Part shown: piece after piece, positions 1 to 6,014 of the stretch
How the letters are laid out: each line of letters opens with the position of its first letter
Numbering within the stretch: the first letter of the stretch is position 1
DNA from: Candidatus Saccharibacteria bacterium UBA1235
GTDB taxonomy: Bacteria > Patescibacteriota > Saccharimonadia > Saccharimonadales > Saccharimonadaceae
Reading direction: 5' to 3'
NCBI GenBank assembly: GCA_002309075.1
Contig: DBWP01000016.1
Location: 212-11,070 of the forward strand
DNA length: 10,859 nt
The notes under the pieces: generated by a model
Database searches by the model: none
What the model was told of the DNA's origin: nothing
Seen by the model: the letters and a program-made list of their open reading frames with translations, nothing else
Made by a program: the position numbers and the translations under genes

Positions 1-62
1 TCGCCGACCGTAATTGTCACTCCCGCCGGAATATCGATGGGTTGTTTTCCGATACGACTCAT
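1..62 (-). CDS. rplF: Ribosomal protein L6 (uL6), N-terminal fragment cut by the window edge
   Basis: The reverse strand from the ATG at 62 reads MSRIGKQPIDIPAGVTITVG and then leaves the window. This is the very conserved start of bacterial L6, a large-subunit protein near the factor-binding site. Only 20 residues are visible, but the SRIGK-P-IPxGV pattern is close to diagnostic. A purine-rich AAAGGAAG stretch lies four to six bases upstream of the ATG. In most bacteria rplF directly follows rpsH; here about 3.3 kb of unrelated genes separates them, and rplF has its own promoter at 90-118. The remaining spc genes presumably continue beyond the left edge (inference). Confidence 0.93.
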   Translation of the reverse strand, partial: MSRIGKQPIDIPAGVTITVG

Positions 63-89
63 ATCTTCCTTTACTTTAATATCCTTACT

Positions 90-118
90 ATTATAGCACG
101 AATAGATGAAAAAGTAAA
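90..118 (-). promoter_or_regulatory. Sigma70-type promoter for rplF
   Basis: On the minus strand there is a -35 TTTACT (113-118), a 17-bp spacer and a -10 TATAAT (90-95) preceded by TGC, an extended -10. Transcription would start near 83, giving a leader of roughly 20 nt before the rplF ATG at 62. The GTGCTATAAT string is identical in the promoters before rplC and the tyrosine kinase. The site gives rplF and the downstream spc genes transcription independent of the rplC-rpsH run. Confidence 0.78.
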
Positions 119-141
119 CCCTAAAAGCTAGACTTTTTCAT
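106..141. repeat. 10-bp inverted repeat spanning the divergent rplF/galE promoters
   Basis: ATGAAAAAGT (106-115) and ACTTTTTCAT (132-141) are perfect inverted copies separated by 16 bp. The left arm overlaps the rplF -35 and spacer. The right arm overlaps the proposed galE -35 and spacer. In each direction the arm begins three bases into the -35 hexamer, so the two promoters are near mirror images. Neither predicted transcript should contain the repeat, so it would act as DNA. It may be an operator for a dimeric regulator or simply the shared promoter consensus of this organism. Confidence 0.5.
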
Positions 142-156
142 GCAATGTAATATAAT
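129..156 (+). promoter_or_regulatory. Proposed galE promoter placing the start at or next to the ATG
   Basis: A -10 TATAAT lies at 151-156 with a weaker -35 TAGACT at 129-134 and a 16-bp spacer. The usual start site about seven bases after the -10 falls at roughly 162-164, on or just before the galE ATG at 164. No Shine-Dalgarno-like sequence precedes that ATG, which fits a leaderless or nearly leaderless mRNA. The -10 is a consensus match; the -35 is only four of six. Confidence 0.55.
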
Positions 157-163
157 AATTTAT

Positions 164-1162
164 ATGAAAATATTACTTACAGGCGGAACGGGCTATATCG
201 GATCGCATACCGCAATCGAGTTAATTAACGCCGGCCACGACGTCGAAATTCTTGACAATCTTTACAATAGCAAAGCTAGCGTCATTAATAAAATCGCTAA
301 GATTACGGGTATAAAACCTAAATTTCACCAAATCGACCTGTTAGACAATAAAAAACTTGATCGACTTTTTAAAAAATCTTCGCTTGATGCCGTAATTCAT
401 TTTGCTGGCTATAAAGCTGTTGGCGAATCGGTAGAAAAACCGCTTAAATATTATAAAAACAATGTTTATGGCACTATTAGTTTGTTGGAATCAATGCAAA
501 AACATAATGTAAACAAAATTATTTTCTCTTCTTCGGCGACTGTTTACGGTACCCAAGAAATCGTTAAGTACTCAGAAAAAATGCAGACTGGCGCTGGAAT
601 CACAAATCCATATAGTCAAACAAAATACGTGATTGAACAAATTTTGAAAGATTTAACTATCGCAAATCCTGATTTTGAAGCCATGACTCTAAGGTATTTT
701 AACCCAATCGGGGCACACAGCTCCGGTCTTATTGGCGAAGATCCGAACGATATTCCAAACAACCTAATGCCGATCATTATGAAAGTTGCTATGGGTGAAA
801 TTCCAGAGCTTTCTGTATATGGTGATGATTATGACACCCCAGACGGGACACCAATGCGCGACTACATCCATGTAGTCGATCTCGCAAAAGGTCATTTATC
901 GGCACTAAATAAAATTCGCCCAGGTTTTCTCGCATATAACCTCGGCACCGGTAAGGCTACTTCTGTCTTAGAAATGATTAAAGCCTTCGAAAAAGCCAGC
1001 GGCAAACCATTGCCACACAAAATCACATCCCGCCGTCCTGGCGATCTCGCTAAATTCTACGCAGATCCCTCAAAAGCGAAAAAAGAACTCGGTTGGCACG
1101 CCGAACTCACAATTGAAGACGCTATGCGCGACACGCTTAATTATTTAGCTAATTTCCGCTGA
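164..1162 (+). CDS. galE: UDP-glucose 4-epimerase (GalE, extended SDR family)
   Basis: The product (332 aa, a normal GalE length) interconverts UDP-glucose and UDP-galactose with bound NAD, supplying galactosyl units for surface glycans. Numbered from the ATG at 164, it shows the Rossmann motif GGTGYIG (7-13), the catalytic SSSATVYG segment with Ser/Thr around 124-126, the YxxxK pair Tyr150 and Lys154, the sugar-binding NPIGAHxSGxIGE segment (180-191) and RRPGD (290-294). At the position of E. coli Tyr299, which limits N-acetylhexosamine use, it has Phe298. A bulky residue there suggests UDP-Glc/Gal specificity (inference). The ATG at 164 is preferred over the one at 140, because MKILLTGG is the standard family N-terminus and the -10 lies between the two. 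It ends in TGA, overlapping the convergent phosphatase gene by 22 bp. Related epimerases acting on other UDP-sugars cannot be excluded. Confidence 0.9.
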   Translation: MKILLTGGTGYIGSHTAIELINAGHDVEILDNLYNSKASVINKIAKITGIKPKFHQIDLLDNKKLDRLFKKSSLDAVIHFAGYKAVGESVEKPLKYYKNNVYGTISLLESMQKHNVNKIIFSSSATVYGTQEIVKYSEKMQTGAGITNPYSQTKYVIEQILKDLTIANPDFEAMTLRYFNPIGAHSSGLIGEDPNDIPNNLMPIIMKVAMGEIPELSVYGDDYDTPDGTPMRDYIHVVDLAKGHLSALNKIRPGFLAYNLGTGKATSVLEMIKAFEKASGKPLPHKITSRRPGDLAKFYADPSKAKKELGWHAELTIEDAMRDTLNYLANFR

Positions 1163-1890
1163 TTTTTCTTTAAAATCTTCTCTGGATTCGTCATTAAAAT
1201 TTGACGGATTTCATTATCGTCATAATAACGCGATAATTTTTTAAGTGCCAAAGGCAAATATTCCTTATTACCATAGTGATGCGTATCGCTACCAAGCGCA
1301 AAAATCATTTTATCTTTTGCTAACTTTTTCACGATTTTCTTAGCGCCTCTGCCATATTTTCCTAAAATACTACCGATATTACATTGTAAAAGCACACCCT
1401 CATCATATAACCTTTTCACTATTTCATAATCTTTTTGTATAATCGCATATCTCTCCGGATGCGCCAGTATAACCTTATATCCGTCGTTCATTAATTCCAA
1501 AAAATAATCCTCAAAATTCGGGGACTCTTCATCTAGAGACATTTCGATCAAAAGATATTTTCCACCATTCATCGGCGAAATTTTTTTAGCTTTAACTAGC
1601 TCCTTAATCTTCCCGTTTAAATATATTTCATTCCCTAAATAAAGATTAACCTTAACGCCTTCATCTTTTAGCATCTTCTTAAGCTTAGTAAGAAGCCTTG
1701 AATTCTTAGTTTTCGGCGAATCATATTCAGTCTCATCAATATAATGCGGCGTCGCAACAATATCAGTGATTCCCTGATCCGTTAACCATTTTACGATTTT
1801 GACGCCATCCTCAAAAGTCTTCGCCCCGTCATCTATTCCGGGAAGAATATGCGAATGTATATCGATAATTTTATTTGGAAGATTCACCAT
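1141..1890 (-). CDS. CpsB/YwqE-type PHP-family tyrosine-protein phosphatase
   Basis: This 249-aa protein matches the metal-dependent PHP phosphatases (CpsB, Wzb-like in role, YwqE) that dephosphorylate the tyrosine cluster of capsule BY-kinases. Visible metal-site motifs are DIHSHILPGIDDGA (His12, His14; 10-23), ATPH (His49), GNEIY (Glu88), LAHPERY (His144, Arg147) and GSDTHH (Asp202, His204). NPEKIL (235-240) is the usual C-terminal signature. All expected ligands are present, so it should be active. Its ATG overlaps the last 20 bases of the kinase gene, implying translational coupling and joint expression; no clear Shine-Dalgarno is seen before it. The 3' end overlaps galE by 22 bp tail to tail. 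Its substrate is presumably the adjacent kinase (inference from context and family). Confidence 0.9.
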   Translation of the reverse strand: MVNLPNKIIDIHSHILPGIDDGAKTFEDGVKIVKWLTDQGITDIVATPHYIDETEYDSPKTKNSRLLTKLKKMLKDEGVKVNLYLGNEIYLNGKIKELVKAKKISPMNGGKYLLIEMSLDEESPNFEDYFLELMNDGYKVILAHPERYAIIQKDYEIVKRLYDEGVLLQCNIGSILGKYGRGAKKIVKKLAKDKMIFALGSDTHHYGNKEYLPLALKKLSRYYDDNEIRQILMTNPEKILKKNQRKLAK

Positions 1891-3238
1891 AATAGTAGCT
1901 ATTATAATATCTCGAAGTTTTACGATCAGTCATATTAATTACAACGCCAAGAATCTTTGCGCCGACCTTATTAAGCGAGCTTTTAACTGAGATCAAGTCA
2001 CCCTTAGATGTATTCCCATCTTTCACGACAAGCAACACACCGTCTACAAAGCTAGATAAAATCAAAGAATCCGCTAGTCCACCAACTGGAGCCCCGTCGA
2101 AGATAATAACATCATAAAAATCACGTAAAACGTTAATGAGTTGTTTATTCTTCTTTGACGCAAGAAGCTCACTCGGATTCGGAGGATAAGTCCCACAAGT
2201 AATAACATCTAAATTCTTAGTTTTTGTCGAATGCACATATTTATTAAACATCCTAAGCTCGCCCGCAAGAAGATTCGACAAACCTTTTGTGTTTGGGATA
2301 TTAAATATCTTATGTACGCGTCCCTTACGAAGATCGCAATCGACCAACAATACCTTTTTATCGGTCTGAGCAAACGAAATCGCAAGATTTGCCGCTACGA
2401 AACTTTTACCTTCACTAGCATTCGTACTCGTTACAAGGATAGTTTTCAAAGTCCTATCCACAGCTGTAAATTGAAGGTTAGTTCTAAGACTCTTGATATT
2501 TTCACTCGCAATCGCTTTTGGCGTCTTTTCAGCAATTAATTCATTATTGCCAGCGCGTTTTGTCTTTTTAATATCACCTTTTGCGATTCGTCCAGCCACC
2601 GGAAGTCCAATAGTTCTTTCGATGTCATCATTATCTTTAAGCGTATCATTAAAACAGAATCTAAGGAAAGCAAATCCCATCACTACGACCATTGAAACCA
2701 ACGCCGCAAGCATAGCGTCCCGCGTCATCGTGTTATTTGCTGGAGCGCTCGGCACACCCGCCGCACTAAGTTGCGTCACATTATCGGAGCCATAAATTTT
2801 CTCAGCCTCTTCAGAAAAAACCTTCACCACTTCATTTGCAATCAAAGCAGCATCCCTTGCATTTTCGTTTTTAACTGTAATATTTAAAATCGCAGTGCCG
2901 TCCGCTGCTTTAACTGTTAAATTTTTATTTAACGCACCTGCACTAGTAGATAAATCTAAGTTATCAATGACTTTATTCAACACCAAATCGCTCTTTGCAA
3001 GCACGCTGTACTCCGCCGCAAGCTTTTGGCTCACATTAATATCATTTAAAGTAACCGCTTTATTTGCGCTCGTATCTGTAGACGAAACCACGACCGTAGT
3101 CTGCGCTTGGTAAATCGGCTTTTTAAAAGAAGTATCATAAACAATCGTTCCGCCCACCGCCAAGAATAGAACAATAACAAATGCAAAAATATAATTCTTC
3201 AAATGGCTAAAAAAGTCTTTAAAATCTATTTCTTCCAT
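1871..3238 (-). CDS. Wzz/Wzc-like chain-length regulator fused to BY-family tyrosine kinase
   Basis: The 455-aa protein is an inner-membrane polysaccharide co-polymerase with a cytoplasmic kinase domain. It should control chain length and export of a surface polysaccharide. From Met at 3238: an N-terminal Wzz domain with TM1 about 17-35, an extracytoplasmic segment, a Pro-containing stretch (GVPSAP, 161-166), TM2 about 176-193, then a P-loop kinase. The kinase has a Walker A-like TSTNASEGKSF (270-280), Walker A' VDCDLRKG (299-306), Walker B IIFDGAPVGGLADS (378-391) and a C-terminal cluster of Tyr444, 445, 448, 449 and 450. The Walker A has Ala-Ser where PGEGKS is usual; the catalytic Lys278 and Ser279 remain. 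An upstream extension to 3364 is rejected, because it would cross the terminator and promoter. AAGGGAAGGA precedes the chosen ATG. The fused form resembles Gram-negative Wzc, whereas the partner phosphatase resembles the Gram-positive type. Confidence 0.9.
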   Translation of the reverse strand: MEEIDFKDFFSHLKNYIFAFVIVLFLAVGGTIVYDTSFKKPIYQAQTTVVVSSTDTSANKAVTLNDINVSQKLAAEYSVLAKSDLVLNKVIDNLDLSTSAGALNKNLTVKAADGTAILNITVKNENARDAALIANEVVKVFSEEAEKIYGSDNVTQLSAAGVPSAPANNTMTRDAMLAALVSMVVVMGFAFLRFCFNDTLKDNDDIERTIGLPVAGRIAKGDIKKTKRAGNNELIAEKTPKAIASENIKSLRTNLQFTAVDRTLKTILVTSTNASEGKSFVAANLAISFAQTDKKVLLVDCDLRKGRVHKIFNIPNTKGLSNLLAGELRMFNKYVHSTKTKNLDVITCGTYPPNPSELLASKKNKQLINVLRDFYDVIIFDGAPVGGLADSLILSSFVDGVLLVVKDGNTSKGDLISVKSSLNKVGAKILGVVINMTDRKTSRYYNSYYYGESSK

Positions 3239-3260
3239 AATGATTATGTTTCCTTCCCTT

Positions 3261-3289
3261 ATTATAGCACACTTTACAAAAAAAGTCAA
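3261..3289 (-). promoter_or_regulatory. Sigma70-type promoter for the kinase-phosphatase pair
   Basis: The minus strand has -35 TTGACT (3284-3289), a 17-bp spacer and -10 TATAAT (3261-3266) with an extended TGC. Transcription would start near 3254, about 16 nt before the kinase ATG at 3238. AAAGTGTGCTATAAT (15 nt) is identical to the rplC promoter. This is a near-consensus promoter lying just after the ribosomal terminator. Confidence 0.82.
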
Positions 3290-3305
3290 TATGAAATATC
3301 GTTCA

Positions 3306-3337
3306 AAAAAAGACCACTTTTCATCGTGGTCTTTTTT
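3306..3337 (-). terminator. Rho-independent terminator after rpsH
   Basis: GACCAC (3312-3317) pairs with GTGGTC (3326-3331) around an 8-nt loop. Flanking A6 and T6 runs extend the stem to 12 bp. Reading leftward, the transcript ends in seven U residues (3305-3311). It lies about 20 bp past the rpsH stop at 3358 and before the kinase promoter, so it separates the ribosomal transcript from the polysaccharide cassette. The opposite strand also has a U run, so it could work both ways. Confidence 0.88.
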
Positions 3338-3356
3338 ACTATATATAATATATAGT
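3338..3356. repeat. AT-rich perfect dyad between rpsH stop and terminator
   Basis: ACTATATAT (3338-3346) and ATATATAGT (3348-3356) are perfect inverted arms around one base. The dyad directly follows the rpsH stop codon and abuts the terminator stem. It could form a weak AT-only hairpin that helps 3'-end stability, or be a low-complexity accident. No function can be assigned. Confidence 0.4.
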
Positions 3357-3357
3357 T

Positions 3358-3759
3358 TTACCAAACTCGGACGAGGATTTCGCCACCAAGTCGGTTTTTC
3401 TTCGCATCGCGACCAGTCATAAGACCGCGAGAAGTGGAAATGATTTCCATTCCACGACCAGATTTTACTGCATGAAGCTCGTCTACCCCAGCGTAAACTC
3501 GGCGACCCGGCTTCGAAACCTTGTCGATTTCGTTAATTTTTGCAATCTGGCCTGGTTCATTGATAACTACGTGGAGCATTCCGCGTGGCGTACCATCAAT
3601 TACTTCATAAGACGCAAGATAACCATTTTTAGCGAGAACCTCAACTACCGCAACTTTGAGTTTAGAAGTAGGCACGAGAATCTCGTTTTTATTCGCACTA
3701 ATCGCATTACGGATACGGGTAATGAGGTCGGCGATTTGATCTGTAGATTGTAACGACAT
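3358..3759 (-). CDS. rpsH: Small-subunit ribosomal protein S8 (uS8)
   Basis: The 133-aa product is a full-length bacterial S8, a primary 16S rRNA binder on the central domain. Recognisable segments are the N-terminal DxIADLITRIRNA, the mid-protein KPGRRVY, and the C-terminal STSRGLMTGRDAKKNRLGGEILVRVW-like tail with the conserved Ser-Thr-Ser RNA-binding loop. AAAGGAGA precedes the ATG. The 15-nt gap to rpsN is the loosest junction in the run. It is the last ribosomal gene before the terminator; rplF, normally next, is displaced to the far side of the polysaccharide genes. In E. coli S8 represses the spc operon; no such site was identified here. Confidence 0.97.
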   Translation of the reverse strand: MSLQSTDQIADLITRIRNAISANKNEILVPTSKLKVAVVEVLAKNGYLASYEVIDGTPRGMLHVVINEPGQIAKINEIDKVSKPGRRVYAGVDELHAVKSGRGMEIISTSRGLMTGRDAKKNRLGGEILVRVW

Positions 3760-3774
3760 ATTTCTCCTTTCTCC

Positions 3775-4044
3775 TTACCAGCTACTCTTAGTTACACCAG
3801 GAATCTCACCTTTAGAAGCTTTTTCCCGGAAGTTAATACGAGATAACCCAAATCGGCGCATATATCCACGTGGACGACCATCGAGCATATCGCGGTTTTT
3901 AAGACGCGTAACTGATGAGTTGCGTGGAAGCTTCTGTAGACCTTCGAGATCGCCAGCTGCTTTAAGTTCAGCGCGTTTAGCTTTATATTTTTCATACATT
4001 TTGCGCCGTTTTTCATCACGGAGTACTGCAGACTTCTTAGCCAT
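3775..4044 (-). CDS. rpsN: Small-subunit ribosomal protein S14 (uS14), zinc-free form
   Basis: This 89-aa protein belongs to the longer S14 class. It has no cysteine at all, so it lacks the CxxC zinc ribbon of the short S14 form. The conserved [12 protein letters not shown] segment, [14 protein letters not shown] and the [22 protein letters not shown] end identify it. It binds 16S rRNA in the head of the 30S subunit. It begins one base after the L5 stop (TAGTATG), with its Shine-Dalgarno AAGGAG inside the end of rplE. Confidence 0.97.
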   Translation of the reverse strand: MAKKSAVLRDEKRRKMYEKYKAKRAELKAAGDLEGLQKLPRNSSVTRLKNRDMLDGRPRGYMRRFGLSRINFREKASKGEIPGVTKSSW

Positions 4045-4045
4045 A

Positions 4046-4636
4046 CTACTTTGCCTCCTTTACAAACGGCATACCAAAGAGTTCCAAGAGTTTAGTACTT
4101 CCTTCCTTTGAGCCATTTTTAATAATAAACGTTACTTCAAGTCCGTGAAGAACAGCTGCATCTTCGAAAGTAATTTCTGGGAATACAGTTTGTTCCTTAA
4201 GACCTAAGTTATAGTTGCCTTGTTTGTCAAATGCATCACGAGATACACCGTGGAAATCACGAACGTGTGGCAAAGCAACGTTAATTAAACGATCAACGAA
4301 TTCATACATTTTATCGTTGCGAAGGGTTGTAAGGTAGCCTACTGGCGCACCCATTCCCTTACGAATCTTAAAGCTTGCGATGGATTTCTTTGCAAGTCTT
4401 GAAGTTGCCGCTTGACCAGTGATCTTAGCCAAAGTAAGTTCTACGGTCTCAGTAAACTTCTTGTCTTCACGTTTCTTGCCTACGCCCGAAGAAACGATAA
4501 CTTTTTTAAGCTCTGGAACTTGGTTAATGTTCTTAAGGCCAAGTTCTTTCATGAGTTTCGCCTTTAGCTCGTTGTTATAGAGAGCTTTAAGGCGTGGTTG
4601 TGCTGTTTTCACAGCAGCCGTCTTCTTTTCCGCCAT
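4046..4636 (-). CDS. rplE: Large-subunit ribosomal protein L5 (uL5)
   Basis: The 196-aa protein binds 5S rRNA and contacts the 30S head through bridge B1b. Family segments include [73 protein letters not shown] and the C-terminal GMPF. It is somewhat longer than the usual ~180 aa because of a basic N-terminal extension of about 15 residues ([15 protein letters not shown]). Its ATG overlaps the rplX stop by one base (TAATG), with AAAGGAG just upstream inside rplX. Confidence 0.97.
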   Translation of the reverse strand: MAEKKTAAVKTAQPRLKALYNNELKAKLMKELGLKNINQVPELKKVIVSSGVGKKREDKKFTETVELTLAKITGQAATSRLAKKSIASFKIRKGMGAPVGYLTTLRNDKMYEFVDRLINVALPHVRDFHGVSRDAFDKQGNYNLGLKEQTVFPEITFEDAAVLHGLEVTFIIKNGSKEGSTKLLELFGMPFVKEAK

Positions 4637-4911
4637 TATTTAGCTCCTTTCTTTGCGGTTTTTGCAGCTTTTTTGGTTTCAGCTTTCTTAAATTCCGCAG
4701 CCTTAACCAACTTTAAATTCGACATGTTGATTCCAACATGAATAGTCTTCTTACCGCCATTTGGGTTAAGATAAGATTTCTTTACATGTCTTTCAACAAG
4801 TCCAATTCCTTCTAACATTGCGCGTCCGTTTTTAGTATCAACGTGCACAATTTTTGCCTCAGTGCCTTTGTTTTTGCCGGCAATAACTTTTACGATATCA
4901 TTAACTTTCAT
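4636..4911 (-). CDS. rplX: Large-subunit ribosomal protein L24 (uL24)
   Basis: The 91-aa protein carries the KOW motif at its N-terminus (VNDIVKVIAGKNKGTEAKIV, about 3-22), followed by a core with NPNGGKKTIHVGINMSNL. L24 is an early assembly initiator binding the 5' domain of 23S rRNA. The last ~18 residues are Lys/Ala rich and probably disordered. It is slightly shorter than the common 100-105 aa. Both ends use one-base stop/start overlaps (TAATG) with rplN and rplE. GGAGGTG inside the end of rplN is the ribosome binding site. Confidence 0.96.
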   Translation of the reverse strand: MKVNDIVKVIAGKNKGTEAKIVHVDTKNGRAMLEGIGLVERHVKKSYLNPNGGKKTIHVGINMSNLKLVKAAEFKKAETKKAAKTAKKGAK

Positions 4912-5279
4912 TATAGCACCTCCGGCGCAAGGCTAATAATCTTAGTAAAACCTTTTTCACGAAGTTCACGCGGGATTGGTCCGAAAACACGAGTTCCTTT
5001 AGGAGTCTTGTCTTCGTTTACGAGTACCGCTGCATTTTCGTCAAAGCGAATAGTCGAACCATCTGGACGACGAATTGGCATTACAGTACGAACGATAACA
5101 GCTTTCACGACTGCTTTCTTCTTTACGTTGCCAGTTGGCGAAGCTTCCTTGACCGAGCAAGTAACAATATCACCAACTCGAGCATACCTAGCGCGAGTTC
5201 CACCAAGCACACGAATCACGCCGAGCTCTTTTGCACCCGAGTTATCCGCAACTTTAAGTCTAGTTTCTTGTTGAATCAT
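4911..5279 (-). CDS. rplN: Large-subunit ribosomal protein L14 (uL14)
   Basis: The 122-aa product has the exact canonical L14 length. It shows [18 protein letters not shown] at the N-terminus, RARVGD-type sequence, [19 protein letters not shown] and [32 protein letters not shown] C-terminal sequence. It sits on the subunit interface and forms bridges B5 and B8. It starts one base after the rpsQ stop (TAATATG). This is one of the best conserved genes in the window and shows no oddity. Confidence 0.98.
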   Translation of the reverse strand: MIQQETRLKVADNSGAKELGVIRVLGGTRARYARVGDIVTCSVKEASPTGNVKKKAVVKAVIVRTVMPIRRPDGSTIRFDENAAVLVNEDKTPKGTRVFGPIPRELREKGFTKIISLAPEVL

Positions 5280-5280
5280 A

Positions 5281-5592
5281 TTATTTCTCCCCCTCTGCCT
5301 TAACTTCTTCAGCTAAAGCCTCGTTAACTTCTTCCTTTAGTTCAACAGTTCCACGAGATTTCTCAAGAACCTTAACTAAAGTGTAAGCCTTAGTTTTTGA
5401 CAATGGCCGACATGCTGCAATTTCCACCCGGTCACCTTTTTTCGCTTCATTCTTTTCATCGTGCGCAGTATATTTACGAGTTTTCGTAAACTGTTTACGA
5501 TAAAGTGGATGAGTTTCACGAGAAATGATGGAGACGGTAATGGTCTTATCACGCGAATCGGAGGTCACTGTCCCTATGAGTGTGTGTGCCAT
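5281..5592 (-). CDS. rpsQ: Small-subunit ribosomal protein S17 (uS17) with acidic tail
   Basis: The OB-fold core is clear: [18 protein letters not shown], the [19 protein letters not shown] loop, [26 protein letters not shown]17 is a primary 16S rRNA binder. At 103 aa it exceeds the usual 80-90 because of an acidic Glu/Ala/Lys-rich tail from about residue 84, unlike the basic tails of its neighbours. The gene lies one base after the rplP stop (TAAGATG). The rpmC (L29) gene that usually sits between rplP and rpsQ is absent, and the tail does not resemble L29. Confidence 0.97.
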   Translation of the reverse strand: MAHTLIGTVTSDSRDKTITVSIISRETHPLYRKQFTKTRKYTAHDEKNEAKKGDRVEIAACRPLSKTKAYTLVKVLEKSRGTVELKEEVNEALAEEVKAEGEK

Positions 5593-5593
5593 C

Positions 5594-6013
5594 TTAAAAC
5601 TCCTCTTTCTTTATAATTTTACATTTCACAGGCAACTTGTGCGATGCAAGGCGAAGTGCTTCTTTAGCCTTATCGTCAGCCACACCAGCGATTTCAAACA
5701 TCACTGTGCCAGCTTTTACCTTAGCAACATAATACTGTGGTTCACCTTTACCAGAACCCATTTTTACATCAAGTGGTTTCTTCGTTACTGGAGTGTGTGG
5801 GAAAATTCGAATCCAAATTTTACCACCACGCTTAATATAACGAGTAATAGCTTGACGAGCTGCCTCGATTTGGCGAGAATTAATGCGCTCGTTATCGAGA
5901 GACATTAGTCCATAATCACCAAACGCGACCGTATTACAACGAGTTGCAATACCTTCGTTTTTACCTTTACGAACTTTGCGATGTGCAAGTTTCTTTGGAA
6001 TTAGAATAGCCAT
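5594..6013 (-). CDS. rplP: Large-subunit ribosomal protein L16 (uL16)
   Basis: The 139-aa protein matches L16, which organises the A-site tRNA elbow region and is a late assembly protein. Diagnostic stretches are [16 protein letters not shown] near the start, [52 protein letters not shown] and the C-terminal [13 protein letters not shown]. In E. coli a conserved Arg around residue 81 in the RMGKGKG loop is hydroxylated; the aligned residue here is Lys (VKMGSGKG). It starts one base after the rpsC stop, with GGGGAG inside the rpsC end. Confidence 0.97.
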   Translation of the reverse strand: MAILIPKKLAHRKVRKGKNEGIATRCNTVAFGDYGLMSLDNERINSRQIEAARQAITRYIKRGGKIWIRIFPHTPVTKKPLDVKMGSGKGEPQYYVAKVKAGTVMFEIAGVADDKAKEALRLASHKLPVKCKIIKKEEF

Positions 6014-6014
6014 A

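Noticed and set aside
140..163. Upstream ATG adding eight residues to GalE
   Set aside because: The -10 element lies downstream of it, there is no ribosome binding site, and MKILLTGG at 164 is the normal GalE start.
1160..1162. Recoded TGA (code 25, as in Gracilibacteria or SR1)
   Set aside because: GalE ends at this TGA at a normal length, so TGA acts as a stop here.
3239..3364. A 42-residue N-terminal extension of the tyrosine kinase starting at 3364
   Set aside because: It would be translated across the rpsH terminator and the kinase promoter, and the family N-terminus starts naturally at MEEIDFKDFF.
4911..4919. TGCTATAAT string at the rplN/rplX junction, resembling the promoter motif
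   Set aside because: No -35-like hexamer lies about 17 bp upstream, and the bases are explained by the end of L14 and the TAATG coupling.
4843..5274. Plus-strand 143-residue reading frame across rplN
   Set aside because: It lies wholly opposite well-conserved L14/L24 coding sequence, has no promoter or ribosome binding site and resembles no family; other plus-strand frames between 1800 and 9610 are rejected for the same reason.
5281..5345. L29 fused to or hidden in the S17 C-terminal tail
   Set aside because: The tail is short, acidic and low complexity and has none of the conserved L29 pattern.
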